Assembly: GCA_017452605.1 (NCBI GenBank)
Contig: JAFTMB010000034.1
Coordinates: 1 to 50,702, forward strand
Reading direction: 5' to 3'
DNA: 50,702 bases
Source: Oscillospiraceae bacterium
GTDB lineage: Bacteria > Bacillota > Clostridia > Oscillospirales > Oscillospiraceae
Shown here: positions 24,898 to 33,796 of the stretch, one piece after another
Layout: the number at the start of each line of letters is the position of its first letter
Numbering within the stretch: position 1 is the first letter of the stretch
Made by a program: the position numbers and the translations under genes
The notes under the pieces: model-generated
Seen by the model: the letters and a program-made list of their open reading frames with translations, nothing else
Told to the model about the DNA's origin: nothing
Databases searched by the model: none

Positions 24898-25898
24898 ATG
24901 ACTGATAAAAAAACATTCGGCTCGTTCATAAAGGCAAAACGAACCGAGAAAAATTACTCACAAAAAAATTGGCAGAACTGCTGTTTGTTACCGAAGGTGC
25001 GGTGAGCAAATGGGAGCGAGGTGTGTCATATCCCGACATTCCATTGATTTCCGATATTTGCCGTGTCCTTGACCTAATCGAACACGAATTGATTACCGCA
25101 TCAACAGACACAGATACACGAAGGATGAAGCACGAAGCACAGAAATTCCGTGTGATTCGCGGCACGTGGTTTTGGGTTCCTACTATCTCCTATGCTGTTG
25201 CGCTGCTGACTTGCTTTATTTGCAATCTTGCAGTCAACCATACACTATCCTGGTTTTATATCGTATTGACAGCTTTGATTTGTGCTTATGCATTTATCCC
25301 TACATTTACCTCTTTCTTTGAGAAGAAAAAGCTGCTTGTTTTTACGGTAACGAGCTATCTTTCCATTTGTTTGCTCCTATTTACCTGTTCAGTGTACACA
25401 GACGGACTGTATTGGTTTCCCGTGGCCTGCATCGGTACGTTGATGGGGTATATTTTGGTTTTCGGAACTATTTTGTTATCCAGAACCAAGCTGTCACAGT
25501 TTAAATTTGTCATAGCTTTTACGGCAGTTTTGGCGCTGACAATACTGCTTCTTTTGTGTATTTATAGTTGGCAGCCCTTTATGCTTGGGTCGGCAATTCT
25601 CATAACGATTTATGCGTACATTCCCGTGATTTTCTGCACCGTGATTTGTATGTTTTCTTTTGACGGGTTCTTTAAGGCAGGCATTTGCACGGTTGTAGCG
25701 TCTTGCGTGTATTACTGTATGGGGCATATCACAAATGCGCTGTTCGGACTGAATGAAAAACATTATGAAGTGGATTTTCACAACTGGGCACAGTGCGTTA
25801 CGGGAAATGTCCACTTGATTGTTATAACAGCAATGCTGTTTATCAGTGCTGTTTTGTTTGTAATCGGTTTTTTGAGAGTTCGCAAGATAAAAAATTGA
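24898..25898 (+). pseudogene. XRE-family regulator with membrane domain, frameshifted in poly-A
   Basis: An ATG at 24898 with GGAGGTG opens MTDKKTFGSFIKAKRTEKNYSQ, the first helix of an XRE domain. At CAAAAAAATTGG (24961-24972) the frame must shift by one base to continue as LAELLFVTEGAVSKWERGVSYP. One more A (8 rather than 7) would restore a continuous protein of about 333 residues. The C-terminal part has seven or so hydrophobic helices. Possible explanations are a mutation, an assembly error, phase variation or -1 slippage on the A tract. Base composition is AT-richer than the flanking genes, hinting at transfer. A shortened product from the TTG at 24969 would lack helix 1. Confidence 0.8.
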
Positions 25899-25910
25899 AT
25901 GGATATGCAA

Positions 25911-25938
25911 CAGCCGCCGACCTGATGGTCGGCGGCTG
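25911..25938 (+). terminator. Terminator after XRE gene
   Basis: CAGCCGCCGACC-tgat-GGTCGGCGGCTG 12-bp stem followed by TTGTTT. Confidence 0.85.
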
Positions 25939-26044
25939 TTGTTTACATTGCGGTTAGGAGCGTCCGGAGGACGGGCACTACTTGATTTTGCGCACACGGC
26001 GGGGTATAATTTTCATAGAAAAAAATGGACAAGGAGGTTATCCG

Positions 26045-26470
26045 GTGAAAAAGAGGTTTTTACATTTGATTCTTCCCGGGGCTGCTCTCGTTTTGGAAAT
26101 GCTGCCCTATGGCGCGGTGTGCAATTTTGCCCGACCTGCCGAAGACGGAAGCATTGGCTATTTCCGTCAGACATACGCCTATTTCGATCTAACACCCTTT
26201 GGGTATGCGAATTTTGCGCCCCTTATCACTGCGATCCTCACCTGCGCCGTGCTTGCCATGTTGGCAGGCTACTGTGTGACGGGCAAAACCGGGCTGGCAA
26301 CTGCGGCGAGGAACACGCTGTGGGTTTGCGCGGCGTTTTCCTTTGGGCCGCTGGTGTTTGGGCTGCGTTACTACTCTGTGGTGGGCTTTCTGATTTCCGC
26401 GGCTTTGGCCGCGGAGCTGATTGTCCTCTATGCAGGAATGAAGAAACAGAAAAATACCGGGGAAGAATGA
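26045..26470 (+). CDS. Hypothetical four-helix membrane protein
   Basis: The 141-residue protein starts at GTG 26045 (AGGAGG 7 bases upstream). It has a first helix with FLHLILPGAALVLEMLPYGA, a loop with charged residues and tyrosines (YFRQTYAYFDLTPFG), then three further hydrophobic segments and a charged tail. I do not recognise a family. It is followed after 17 bases by another unknown membrane-anchored protein, so the two are probably co-transcribed. Confidence 0.65.
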   Translation: MKKRFLHLILPGAALVLEMLPYGAVCNFARPAEDGSIGYFRQTYAYFDLTPFGYANFAPLITAILTCAVLAMLAGYCVTGKTGLATAARNTLWVCAAFSFGPLVFGLRYYSVVGFLISAALAAELIVLYAGMKKQKNTGEE

Positions 26471-26487
26471 TTTAGGAGGTTGAGGCG

Positions 26488-26883
26488 GTGAAGGGCAGGA
26501 AGATTATTGTCATTATGCTCGCGGTTATCGCGGCGCTGGCGACGCTGTATGTGATTGCACCGGGGTTTTTAAGGCAGGGCAATGCGGTAATTGGCAGCTA
26601 CCGGGTTTCCGATGACGGAAAGCAGATGACAATCCATGTTGGCGTCGCCACCTCCATTGGGTATGTAAGAAAGGTTTCCCAGCATCAGCGTGACGGCGTG
26701 GTGTACCTTGACTGCTATGGGGCATTCGGCGGCATCAACGGCTCCTGGGGAGCAAAAAATGAGTACACTCTGCAGCTTGATGAGAGCGCGGAAAAGATTG
26801 CCATTTTTCGCGGGGATAATCGCTATGACATCGTCCTCCAAAAGGACGAAGACGGGCAGTGGCAGCGCGTGAAAGTGGGATAA
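26488..26883 (+). CDS. Hypothetical membrane-anchored protein
   Basis: The 131-residue protein has an N-terminal signal-anchor (KIIVIMLAVIAALATLYVIA) and an extracytoplasmic beta-rich domain of about 100 residues (AVIGSYRVSDDGKQMTIHVG; YDIVLQKDEDGQWQRVKVG). The start is GTG at 26488 after AGGAGG. Not recognised. It is coupled to the preceding small membrane protein. Confidence 0.6.
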   Translation: MKGRKIIVIMLAVIAALATLYVIAPGFLRQGNAVIGSYRVSDDGKQMTIHVGVATSIGYVRKVSQHQRDGVVYLDCYGAFGGINGSWGAKNEYTLQLDESAEKIAIFRGDNRYDIVLQKDEDGQWQRVKVG

Positions 26884-26897
26884 TGGTATCTACCTGC

Positions 26898-26920
26898 GGT
26901 TGAAAACTCCTCACTCAACC
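26898..26920. promoter_or_regulatory. Inverted repeat upstream of HTH regulator
   Basis: GGTTGA (26898-26903) and TCAACC (26915-26920), 11 bases apart, upstream of the XRE gene at 26982. GGTTGAAAAC also occurs in the promoter of the regulator at 49146-49844. Confidence 0.4.
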
Positions 26921-26981
26921 AGCGGTATGTAGACTTTATGGCGGGAAAAACGCTATATTGACGATGAAAGGAGGCGCAAAA

Positions 26982-27593
26982 ATGGATCAAGTGAAAATCG
27001 GAAAATTTATTGCCGAGCGCAGAAAAACGGTGGGCTTGACCCAAATGCAGCTGGCAGAAAAACTTGGCATTACCGACAGAGCCGTATCCAAATGGGAGAC
27101 GGGCAAGGCCATGCCGGATTCTTCGATTATGCTGGCGCTGTGCGATGTCCTGAAAATCACTGTAAACGATTTATTAAGTGGGGAGGTAGTTTCAATGGAT
27201 AATTACAACAAAGAATTAGAAAACAATTTGCTTGAAATGATTAAGCAAAAAGAACAGGCAGACAAAAGATTGTTGTCTGTAGAAGTGTTTATAGGCATTA
27301 CTGCAACAGTCGTTCTTTTCGCCATGGTTCTCCTTGCCTCTTTTGTGCAGATGTCAAACGGCCTAAGGATTTCTCTTATGGCGCTTGGATTCATTTTGTT
27401 TTTTGCAGGTTGCTTCTATGCATTGCGGATTGAGCAAGTAGCAGGGTATTATGCATGTAAAGAATGCGGACACAGATATGTACCCACATACAAAGCGGTC
27501 AATTTCGCACCACATATGGGCAGAACAAGATATATGCGTTGCCCCGAGTGCGGCAAAAAATCCTGGCAGAAAAAAGTGCTGAGCAAGGAATAA
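26982..27593 (+). CDS. XRE-family regulator with membrane helices and zinc ribbon
   Basis: The 203-residue protein has an XRE helix-turn-helix at residues 1-65 (KIGKFIAERRKTVGLTQMQL; ITDRAVSKWETGKAMPD), a charged linker (ENNLLEMIKQKEQADKR), two membrane helices at about residues 95-140, and a C-terminal zinc ribbon formed by CKECGH and CPECGK about 35 residues apart. The chosen ATG at 26982 follows AAAGGAGG. The architecture is typical of Firmicutes membrane-tethered regulators of uncertain function. The preceding genes may be its targets. Confidence 0.85.
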   Translation: MDQVKIGKFIAERRKTVGLTQMQLAEKLGITDRAVSKWETGKAMPDSSIMLALCDVLKITVNDLLSGEVVSMDNYNKELENNLLEMIKQKEQADKRLLSVEVFIGITATVVLFAMVLLASFVQMSNGLRISLMALGFILFFAGCFYALRIEQVAGYYACKECGHRYVPTYKAVNFAPHMGRTRYMRCPECGKKSWQKKVLSKE

Positions 27594-27600
27594 AAAAGAA

Positions 27601-27624
27601 AGAACGCCCCGGCTGGGGCGTTCT
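27601..27624. terminator. Bidirectional terminator
   Basis: AGAACGCCCC-ggct-GGGGCGTTCT stem with flanking A and T runs, between the convergent HTH gene and tatD. Confidence 0.9.
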
Positions 27625-27625
27625 T

Positions 27626-28393
27626 TTAATCTTCAATGCGGTAGAGGCGTTTGCCGTTTTCCGTGGTGATGCGCTGGGCTTCTTCCACGGAAATGTCCCG
27701 GATTTGGGCCAGAGTTTCTGCCACCCGGTAGACCTTGGAGGGGTCATTTCGCTTACCCCGGAAGGGTTCGGGGGCCATATAGGGGCAATCGGTTTCGATG
27801 ACGATGCGATCCAAGGGGATGCTCTGGGCGGTTTCAATGGCCTTGCGGGCGTTTTTGAAGGTCAGCACCCCGGTAAAGCCGATGTACCAGCCTAAATCCA
27901 CCAGCTGCCGGGCCATTTCCGCAGAGCCGGAATAGCAGTGGAACACGCCGGTGACCTTGGGGAACTGGCGGATGATCTGCATACCGTCCTCGTGGGCGTC
28001 CCGCTCGTGGACGATGACGGGGAGGTTAAGGGATTGGGCCAGCTCCAGCTGGGGGATGAAGGCCTTTTTCTGGAGCTCTCTGGGAATGTCCTCGTAGTGA
28101 TAGTCAAGGCCGATTTCGCCAATGGCTTTGACTTTTGGGTTAAGTTTACATAACTCCTCATACTGGGCAAGGACAGCGTCATTGACCTCGTCGGCGGCGT
28201 CGGGATGAGAGCCTACGGCGGCGTAGATATAGGGGTAGTCCCGGGCCAGCTGAACGCACTCTAAGGAGGATTCCAGAGAGCAGCCTGCATTCATCAGGTA
28301 GGAAATTCCCTGACCGGGGAGGGCGGCAAGAAGCTGGGCTCTGTCGGCATCAAAGGCGGAATCGTTGATGTGGGCGTGGGTATCAAAGAGCAT
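27626..28393 (-). CDS. tatD: TatD-family metal-dependent hydrolase
   Basis: The 255-residue TIM-barrel protein has metal ligands in FDTHAHIND, the catalytic-side GEIGLDYHYED, VIVHERDAHED, FHCYSGS and the terminal ETDCPYMAPEPFRGKRNDP. TatD proteins act as 3-prime exonucleases/DNases. It overlaps the phosphopantetheinyl transferase gene by 11 bases. The ATG at 28393 gives the family length. Confidence 0.93.
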   Translation of the reverse strand: MLFDTHAHINDSAFDADRAQLLAALPGQGISYLMNAGCSLESSLECVQLARDYPYIYAAVGSHPDAADEVNDAVLAQYEELCKLNPKVKAIGEIGLDYHYEDIPRELQKKAFIPQLELAQSLNLPVIVHERDAHEDGMQIIRQFPKVTGVFHCYSGSAEMARQLVDLGWYIGFTGVLTFKNARKAIETAQSIPLDRIVIETDCPYMAPEPFRGKRNDPSKVYRVAETLAQIRDISVEEAQRITTENGKRLYRIED

Positions 28394-28877
28394 GGTTTTG
28401 TGTCCTTTCCTCGGTAAAAACAGCCACATAGCAGCCGTCGATGATTTGAATGCGGGGGTCGGCGGGGGAAAAATCGGTGGATTTCAGGTAGTTTCCCAGA
28501 CCACGTCCGGTGAATTTGGCGTAGCTTTCTTTCAGCACCCACAGCCGCAAAAGGGCGTCTTCAGGCTCGGCGGCGGAGGTGACTCGCTGCCGTTCGGAGT
28601 CGGAACAGTAGCGGCTCAAAAGCCGCATATCCACGGCGCGGCCGATTTCCTCGGCGTCAATGCCCACATTTTCCTTGTGCAGGCAGCAAAAGGCGTGGCG
28701 GGGGGTGTGGCTGATGGAAAAATGGAGGTCGCTTTGGGGAAAATAGGGCTTTCCCTGGGGCGTTTTTGCGATAGGGGGCAGGGGTTTTCCGGTTTTTTCC
28801 CGGTGCAGCTGCTCCAAAAGAGCAAGACCTGCCTCATGACCGCCAAGGCCATTCAGTTCTCGCCAGACAATATCCAT
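28383..28877 (-). CDS. 4-prime-phosphopantetheinyl transferase (Sfp-type)
   Basis: The 164-residue protein has the signature residues of the family: HFSISHTPRHAFCCL, VGIDAEEIGR (metal-binding Asp and Glu) and WVLKESYAKFTGRGL (WxxKEA-type). It would activate carrier proteins by transfer of phosphopantetheine from CoA. It is shorter than classic Sfp (about 220 residues), because the N-terminal half is compact. The ATG at 28877 follows GGAGGTGG. Confidence 0.88.
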   Translation of the reverse strand: MDIVWRELNGLGGHEAGLALLEQLHREKTGKPLPPIAKTPQGKPYFPQSDLHFSISHTPRHAFCCLHKENVGIDAEEIGRAVDMRLLSRYCSDSERQRVTSAAEPEDALLRLWVLKESYAKFTGRGLGNYLKSTDFSPADPRIQIIDGCYVAVFTEERTQNHAL

Positions 28878-28943
28878 TTCGCCACCTCCTTTGCTAGGTA
28901 CAGTATACGCCAAAAGGGAGATTTGGTCAAGATTTGGGAAAGA

Positions 28944-28975
28944 AAAGCACCCACTTCCATGGAAGTGGGTGCTTT
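28944..28975. terminator. Terminator of dehydrogenase cassette
   Basis: Perfect palindrome AAAGCACCCACTTCC-at-GGAAGTGGGTGCTTT, 15 bases beyond the minus-strand dehydrogenase stop, with T-rich flanks. Confidence 0.9.
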
Positions 28976-28989
28976 ATAAATATCATTTT

Positions 28990-30249
28990 TTAGATCTTCT
29001 TTGCGTTAGCCAGCAGATACTTTTCTGCCTCGGGGTTCCACAGACCGTTGTTGGCCTTGCACATACGATCCAGCTCTGCGAACATGGGATCGGTCTTGCC
29101 CTTCTCTTCGAAGTCGGCAATGGCGGTCAGCTCCAGGTCGATGTGGTTGTAAATCAGCTTCTTGCCGCCTGGAATCTTGGGCAGATTCAAGGTGGTGTCG
29201 ATAACTGCGTTCAGGCCGCCGATGTGGGTAACCAGAGCAGAGGGATTCAGCTTGCCGGCGTTCATCATCTCGATGGCTTCCTGCATATCGTTGGTGTTGC
29301 CGCCGGAGGTACCGACTACGTGGGTGTAGAGGTAGTGGACGTTGTACCAGTTGAAGGGAGCCTTGAACTGAGAATCGGTGGGGCCTGCGAAGAAGTTCAG
29401 GCAGCCGTCGAAGCCCAGAATGTCGTCAGCCTGCTCGATAACGGGCTTAACAGGGGCGAAGCAAACCACATCGTCGTAACCGGTGCCGCCGGTGAGGCTG
29501 CGCAGGTACTCGGTGGCGTTTTCCATGCGGGTGTTGACGTAGTGCAGCTCGATGCCGTTCTTGGCAGCTTCTTCTACGGTGTAGATGGAAGCGGCGCGGG
29601 TCAGTCTGGCTTCGTCAATATCGGTGACGACCAGCAGGCTGGGACGGCGGTCGCAATGGATGGCGTAGTCGATAGCAGCCAGACCCATGGGGCCAACGGA
29701 AGCCAGCAGAGCCATCTTGCCGCCTTCCTTAATGCCCATATCGTGGACATAGGAACCGGCCTTGGTGTGGTACATGGCGTGGAAAGTGCCGATAACACAG
29801 CTCAGGGGCTCAGCCAGAGAGCCGTAGTAGTAAGTGTCGGAGTTGTAGGGCAGCAGGCAGTTTTCCAGCAAAGTTTCGATGGGAACATTGCCGTACTGTG
29901 CGTTACCGCCGCAGTAGTTGTAGGAGTAGCCGGGAGCCATCTGGCTGCCCTTATGGAAGTGGGCGGGCTGAATGACGAACTTGTCGCCAACCTTGTACTT
30001 ATGCTTCCAGTTTTCACCAACCTCTACGATGTCGCCGCAGAACTCGTGGCCGACGATGGTGGGGTTCTCGGCGCAGTTGTCGGGAACACGCTTGTGGTCG
30101 CCGCCCTCAACAGCTGCCTTGTAGCTGGACATGCACAGGCTATCGGAAATTACGCGGACGCGAACATCGTCAGGACCGACATCGGGCAGAGCCACTTCGT
30201 CCAGACGCAGATCCATTTTGCCGTGGATACGGACTGCTTTTGTAATCAT
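28990..30249 (-). CDS. Zinc-type sugar-phosphate dehydrogenase (L-sorbose-1-phosphate reductase-like)
   Basis: The 419-residue medium-chain dehydrogenase has zinc-site residues in SDSLCMSS, IVGHEFCGDIVEVGE and SLAEPLSCV, then a Rossmann segment (MALLASVGPMGLAAIDYAI). It is longer than standard ADHs because of inserts, as in SorE-like enzymes that reduce ketose 1-phosphates to alditol phosphates. TTG at 30264 lies in the ribosome binding site, so the ATG at 30249 is chosen. It is last in the kinase-SDR-PHP-dehydrogenase cassette. Substrate unproven; in this deoxysugar locus a deoxyketose phosphate is plausible. Confidence 0.8.
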   Translation of the reverse strand: MITKAVRIHGKMDLRLDEVALPDVGPDDVRVRVISDSLCMSSYKAAVEGGDHKRVPDNCAENPTIVGHEFCGDIVEVGENWKHKYKVGDKFVIQPAHFHKGSQMAPGYSYNYCGGNAQYGNVPIETLLENCLLPYNSDTYYYGSLAEPLSCVIGTFHAMYHTKAGSYVHDMGIKEGGKMALLASVGPMGLAAIDYAIHCDRRPSLLVVTDIDEARLTRAASIYTVEEAAKNGIELHYVNTRMENATEYLRSLTGGTGYDDVVCFAPVKPVIEQADDILGFDGCLNFFAGPTDSQFKAPFNWYNVHYLYTHVVGTSGGNTNDMQEAIEMMNAGKLNPSALVTHIGGLNAVIDTTLNLPKIPGGKKLIYNHIDLELTAIADFEEKGKTDPMFAELDRMCKANNGLWNPEAEKYLLANAKKI

Positions 30250-30264
30250 AACTTTATCCTCCAA

Positions 30265-31416
30265 TTATTGTTTTTCGTGTTCAATGAGTTTCCAGGTGGC
30301 ATCAATCAGGTTCTGGAACATGGGGTTTTCCATAGCCTTGATGACAAAGCTCTGACGGGGAGAGTTGATGTCCTCGCCGGAGATTTGGAACATACCGTAG
30401 CTGTCGCACAGACCTCTCAGGCGCTCCAGCTGGGCGGGGGTGTTACGGGTAGGCATATAGGTGACGGCGGTGACGCCCTCTTCCTTCAGGCACTCGAACA
30501 CATCGTCCAGATAGTCGTCTTCAAACTTCTGGGCTTTCTTGTCGCCGGTGACGCTGTCGCCCACGTCGCCCAGGTAAGCGTAGCAAAGATAGGCGTCAAT
30601 GCTCTTGCAAAGAGCAACCATATCCTTAAGCTTGGGGCACTCGACGGTGGCGTCGATGAAAATCTTGGGCACGAAAGCGCTCTTGAGGATGCCCAGCAGG
30701 TCGTACTCATAGAAGGGGTAGTTCTCATCGAGCATCTGGTTTTTCTGCTTTTCAGAAAGGGAAAGACCCATTGCTGCCAGCTTATCTACCATAGCCTGAC
30801 CCTTGCCAACCTGCTTGACCAGCTTGATTGCCAGAGCGTACATCAAATGACGCTCGGTAACACCGCCGTTTTCAGCAGCCAGGGAAAGGGGAAGCACATC
30901 CCGGTCGTAATCCAGGTCCAGATTCAGAAGCCCGTTGATATTGTCCACCATTTTCCGGTTACGGTCATGACGGGCAGCCTGGAAGGGCTTGAAAAACTCG
31001 GTAAGGGTAGAGATTTTGTCATGGGGAACAGACTGGATGGTCATATAGCTGACGCCAACCTGGTCGGGATTGTTGGTGCGGCGGCCTTCCAGACGGGTGC
31101 CGTCCATGGAAATCCGGGCCTCCATACCGATGGTTACCGGCATATCCACCATTTTGGCGGCTTCCAAAAACTCCTCAGCGCCGGAAATGGAGTCGTGGTC
31201 GATGATACCGGCGGTGCACAGACCCTCCATACGGGCGGCGTATACCGCGGCAGTGGGGGAGTAGGGAGAGAAGGAATAGGTGGTGTGAATGTGGTTGTTG
31301 ATGTACTGGGGAACCATGGGCGGGAACTTGGTCTTGGGGAGAATTGCTGCCAGATTGGCAAGGCGCTCAGCCTTGGTGGGCGCATTGAGAAGGTTTAATA
31401 CTTCAATATCAATCAT
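30265..31416 (-). CDS. PHP-domain metal-dependent hydrolase
   Basis: The 383-residue protein has PHP motifs I-III: NNHIHTTYSFSP (His42, His44), GIIDHDSISGAEEF (residues 70-83) and GMEARIS (Glu99), plus a C-terminal ISGEDINSPRQSF that could complete the metal site. PHP enzymes hydrolyse phosphoesters with two or three metals. It is not the HisK-type histidinol phosphatase by length or context. Lying between an SDR and a SorE-like dehydrogenase behind a sugar kinase, it is likely a sugar-phosphate phosphatase or hydrolase. AAGGAG precedes the start. Confidence 0.82.
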   Translation of the reverse strand: MIDIEVLNLLNAPTKAERLANLAAILPKTKFPPMVPQYINNHIHTTYSFSPYSPTAAVYAARMEGLCTAGIIDHDSISGAEEFLEAAKMVDMPVTIGMEARISMDGTRLEGRRTNNPDQVGVSYMTIQSVPHDKISTLTEFFKPFQAARHDRNRKMVDNINGLLNLDLDYDRDVLPLSLAAENGGVTERHLMYALAIKLVKQVGKGQAMVDKLAAMGLSLSEKQKNQMLDENYPFYEYDLLGILKSAFVPKIFIDATVECPKLKDMVALCKSIDAYLCYAYLGDVGDSVTGDKKAQKFEDDYLDDVFECLKEEGVTAVTYMPTRNTPAQLERLRGLCDSYGMFQISGEDINSPRQSFVIKAMENPMFQNLIDATWKLIEHEKQ

Positions 31417-31429
31417 GGTAGATGGCTCC

Positions 31430-32308
31430 TTAGTTCAGCATAACCTGTCCGCCGGTGACGGGGATTGCCTGACCGGTTTCGTACTTCTGCTCAACGCAGT
31501 ACATAACAGCACGGGCAACGTCCAGAGGCAGGCAGCCACGGTTCATGGGAACCTTGGATTCGTAGAAGCGGCGGACATCCTCAACGGTCTTGGCGCCGGG
31601 AACCTTACCGGCCTGCAGGTACTGAACGAACAGACCGCGTTCGGGGTCGGACCACAGAGGGCCGTCCAGATAGTTGCCGGGGCAGATGGCGTTGACCTTG
31701 ATGTTGTAGGCAGTCAGCTCCAGAGCCCAGCTCTGAACCAGACCGATGGCGCCGAACTTGGAACCTGCGTAAGCAAAGTTCTTGTTGGAGCCTTCCAGAC
31801 CGGACTTGGAGGACATGGCGATGATGTCAAACATGGCATCGGGGTCGGCCTCGTGCTGATCCTGCATGATGATGGAGGCGTACTTGGCGCACAGGAAAAG
31901 ACCGGTGTAGTTGATAGCGGTAACAAACTCGAAATCCTTCTGCTCGAAGGTGGCGATGGGGCCGGAACGGACAACGCCTGCGTTGGCAACCATCATGTCC
32001 AGACCGCCGAACTTTTCTACGGTTTGGGCTACCAGGTTGGCGACGCTTTCCTCATTGCTGACGTTTACAGCGATGGCGCAGGCGCGCTCGCCCATTTCGG
32101 CGGCGACGGCCTCTGCCAGAGGCTGGTTCATGTCGGCGATGACGATGGTTGCGCCCTCTTTGTACAGCTCTTCAGCAATACCCTTGCCGAAGCCCTGGGC
32201 TGCGCCGGTGACGATGGTGATCTTACCGGCAAGGCGGCCGGTGCCTGCGGGACGGTTGTGAATGTTTTGCTTGGCGATCTCCTGCCATTTGGTCATATCT
32301 ACGCTCAT
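31430..32308 (-). CDS. Short-chain dehydrogenase (sorbitol-6-phosphate dehydrogenase-like)
   Basis: The 292-residue SDR has a 26-residue N-terminal extension, then the cofactor motif ITIVTGAAQGFGKG, an acidic residue at the end of strand 2 (VIADMN, suggesting NAD), VANAGV and the catalytic Ser-Tyr-Lys (AMSSKSG ... YAGSKFG). The C-terminal ending TGGQVML is typical. It resembles SorD/sorbitol-6-phosphate 2-dehydrogenases. Encoded 12 bases after the kinase. Confidence 0.85.
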   Translation of the reverse strand: MSVDMTKWQEIAKQNIHNRPAGTGRLAGKITIVTGAAQGFGKGIAEELYKEGATIVIADMNQPLAEAVAAEMGERACAIAVNVSNEESVANLVAQTVEKFGGLDMMVANAGVVRSGPIATFEQKDFEFVTAINYTGLFLCAKYASIIMQDQHEADPDAMFDIIAMSSKSGLEGSNKNFAYAGSKFGAIGLVQSWALELTAYNIKVNAICPGNYLDGPLWSDPERGLFVQYLQAGKVPGAKTVEDVRRFYESKVPMNRGCLPLDVARAVMYCVEQKYETGQAIPVTGGQVMLN

Positions 32309-32320
32309 GTTGACATCTCC

Positions 32321-33796
32321 TTATTTCAGTAGAGTTTTTAATGTTTCGTAAGCAGCTTCCCATTCCGGGGTGTGGTGAGGCTGCCAGATTTCAACGGATT
32401 CAGAGTTGCGGACAACCTGACGCAACTGGTCGAGATCCTTGATGTCGCCGAGAGCCATGGCCTGGGTCAGAAGGTTACCCATAGCAGCGCCCTCAATGGG
32501 GCCGGTGACCACCTGACGGTCCAGGGAATCGGCGATCAGCTGATCCAGGAAGCGGTTATTGATAGGGCCGCCAACGATGTTCAGCGAGTCGATGCGCTGG
32601 CCCTTCATCTTTTCTAAGCCCTCAAGGGCGTGGCGGTATTTCAGCGCCAGGGATTCATAGACGCAGCGGGCCACCTGACCAATGGTTTCGGGAACGGGCT
32701 GGCCTGTACGGCGGCAGAAATCCTGGATTTTCTTTTCCATGTTGCCGCCGGCGTAGAATTCCGGGGCGTCGGGGTCGATGATGGAGAGCAGGGGAGCAGC
32801 TTCCTTAGCCTGCTGCACCACGCCGTCCCAGCTGATGTCGATACCGCTCTTGAGCCAATCCCGGCGGCACTCCTGAATGATCCACATACCGATAATGGTA
32901 CGCAGGGGACGGAAACCGCCCTGGACGGTGCCTTCGTTGGAGAAGCCTGCGGCGGCAGCCTCGCAGCTGAGGTCGGGCTTGTCCATTTCCGCACCGAACA
33001 GCGACCAAGTGCCGCTGGAGCAGAAGGCAAAGCTGCCTGTGCCGGGAATTGCGGCTACCGCGGAGGCGGTGTCATGGCTGCCGACCGCCACAAAGGCGGC
33101 GGGGTTCAGACCAAGCTCCTGGCACAGTTCCGGCCGCAGGTGGCCGCGGATGGTACCGGTTTTGTCGATTTTTGTAAAGATGTGGCGGGGAAGCTCCAGC
33201 TGGTCGATGGTTTCCCAGTCCCAATCCCGGGTGGTGGGGCTATACAGCTGGGTGGTGGTGGCGATGGTGTACTCCGTACCCTTGGCGCCGGTGAGGAAAT
33301 AACCCAGCAGGTCGGGGGTCAGCAGCATAGTGTCTGCGATTTCCAGGGCCGCGTCGTTTTCCCGCTTTCTGCGGTAGAGCTGATAAAGGGTGTTGAAGGT
33401 CAGGCTGGTGTCGATGCCGGTGCGGGAGTAGAGATCCTGAGCGGGAATCTTTTCCGTCACCGCGTCGATGTCGGCCTGGATGCCCAAGCGGTAAGAACGG
33501 GGGACACCGGCCAGATGGCCGTTTTTATCCAGAAGACCAAAGTCTACGCCCCAAGTGTCGATACCGAAGGAATCCAATTCGCCAAAGTTGCCCTGCTTAA
33601 ACTTCAAAAGGCCGGTTTTGAGCTGGTTATAGAGATTGGGAGTGTCCCAGTAGTACACGCCGTTCATCTCGATATAATTGTTCTCAAACCGGTGAAGCTC
33701 CTGCATGGTGATGCGCTCACCGTCGAACTGGCCCAAGATGGCCCGTCCGTTGCTGGCACCTAGGTCAAATGCCAATAGATTTCTAACTTTTCCCAT
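32321..33796 (-). CDS. rhaB: FGGY carbohydrate kinase, rhamnulokinase/fuculokinase type
   Basis: The 491-residue FGGY kinase has the RhaB pattern: LLAFDLGASNGRAILG (ATP phosphate-1 motif), GIDTWGVDFGLLDKNG, VGSHDTASAVAAIPG, CSSGTWSLFG and IVGGPINNRFLDQLIADSL. It would phosphorylate a 6-deoxyketose at O1. RhaB-type kinases accept L-rhamnulose and sometimes L-fuculose. Presence in a locus with fucI and fucA suggests L-fuculose here. The ATG at 33796 follows GAGGTGAT. It opens a four-gene cassette. Confidence 0.85.
   Translation of the reverse strand: MGKVRNLLAFDLGASNGRAILGQFDGERITMQELHRFENNYIEMNGVYYWDTPNLYNQLKTGLLKFKQGNFGELDSFGIDTWGVDFGLLDKNGHLAGVPRSYRLGIQADIDAVTEKIPAQDLYSRTGIDTSLTFNTLYQLYRRKRENDAALEIADTMLLTPDLLGYFLTGAKGTEYTIATTTQLYSPTTRDWDWETIDQLELPRHIFTKIDKTGTIRGHLRPELCQELGLNPAAFVAVGSHDTASAVAAIPGTGSFAFCSSGTWSLFGAEMDKPDLSCEAAAAGFSNEGTVQGGFRPLRTIIGMWIIQECRRDWLKSGIDISWDGVVQQAKEAAPLLSIIDPDAPEFYAGGNMEKKIQDFCRRTGQPVPETIGQVARCVYESLALKYRHALEGLEKMKGQRIDSLNIVGGPINNRFLDQLIADSLDRQVVTGPIEGAAMGNLLTQAMALGDIKDLDQLRQVVRNSESVEIWQPHHTPEWEAAYETLKTLLK

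Noticed and set aside
28891..31398. Very long open frame (835 codons) on the plus strand
   Set aside because: It lies antisense to the PHP and dehydrogenase genes, has no recognisable domain or ribosome binding site, and arises from their biased codons.
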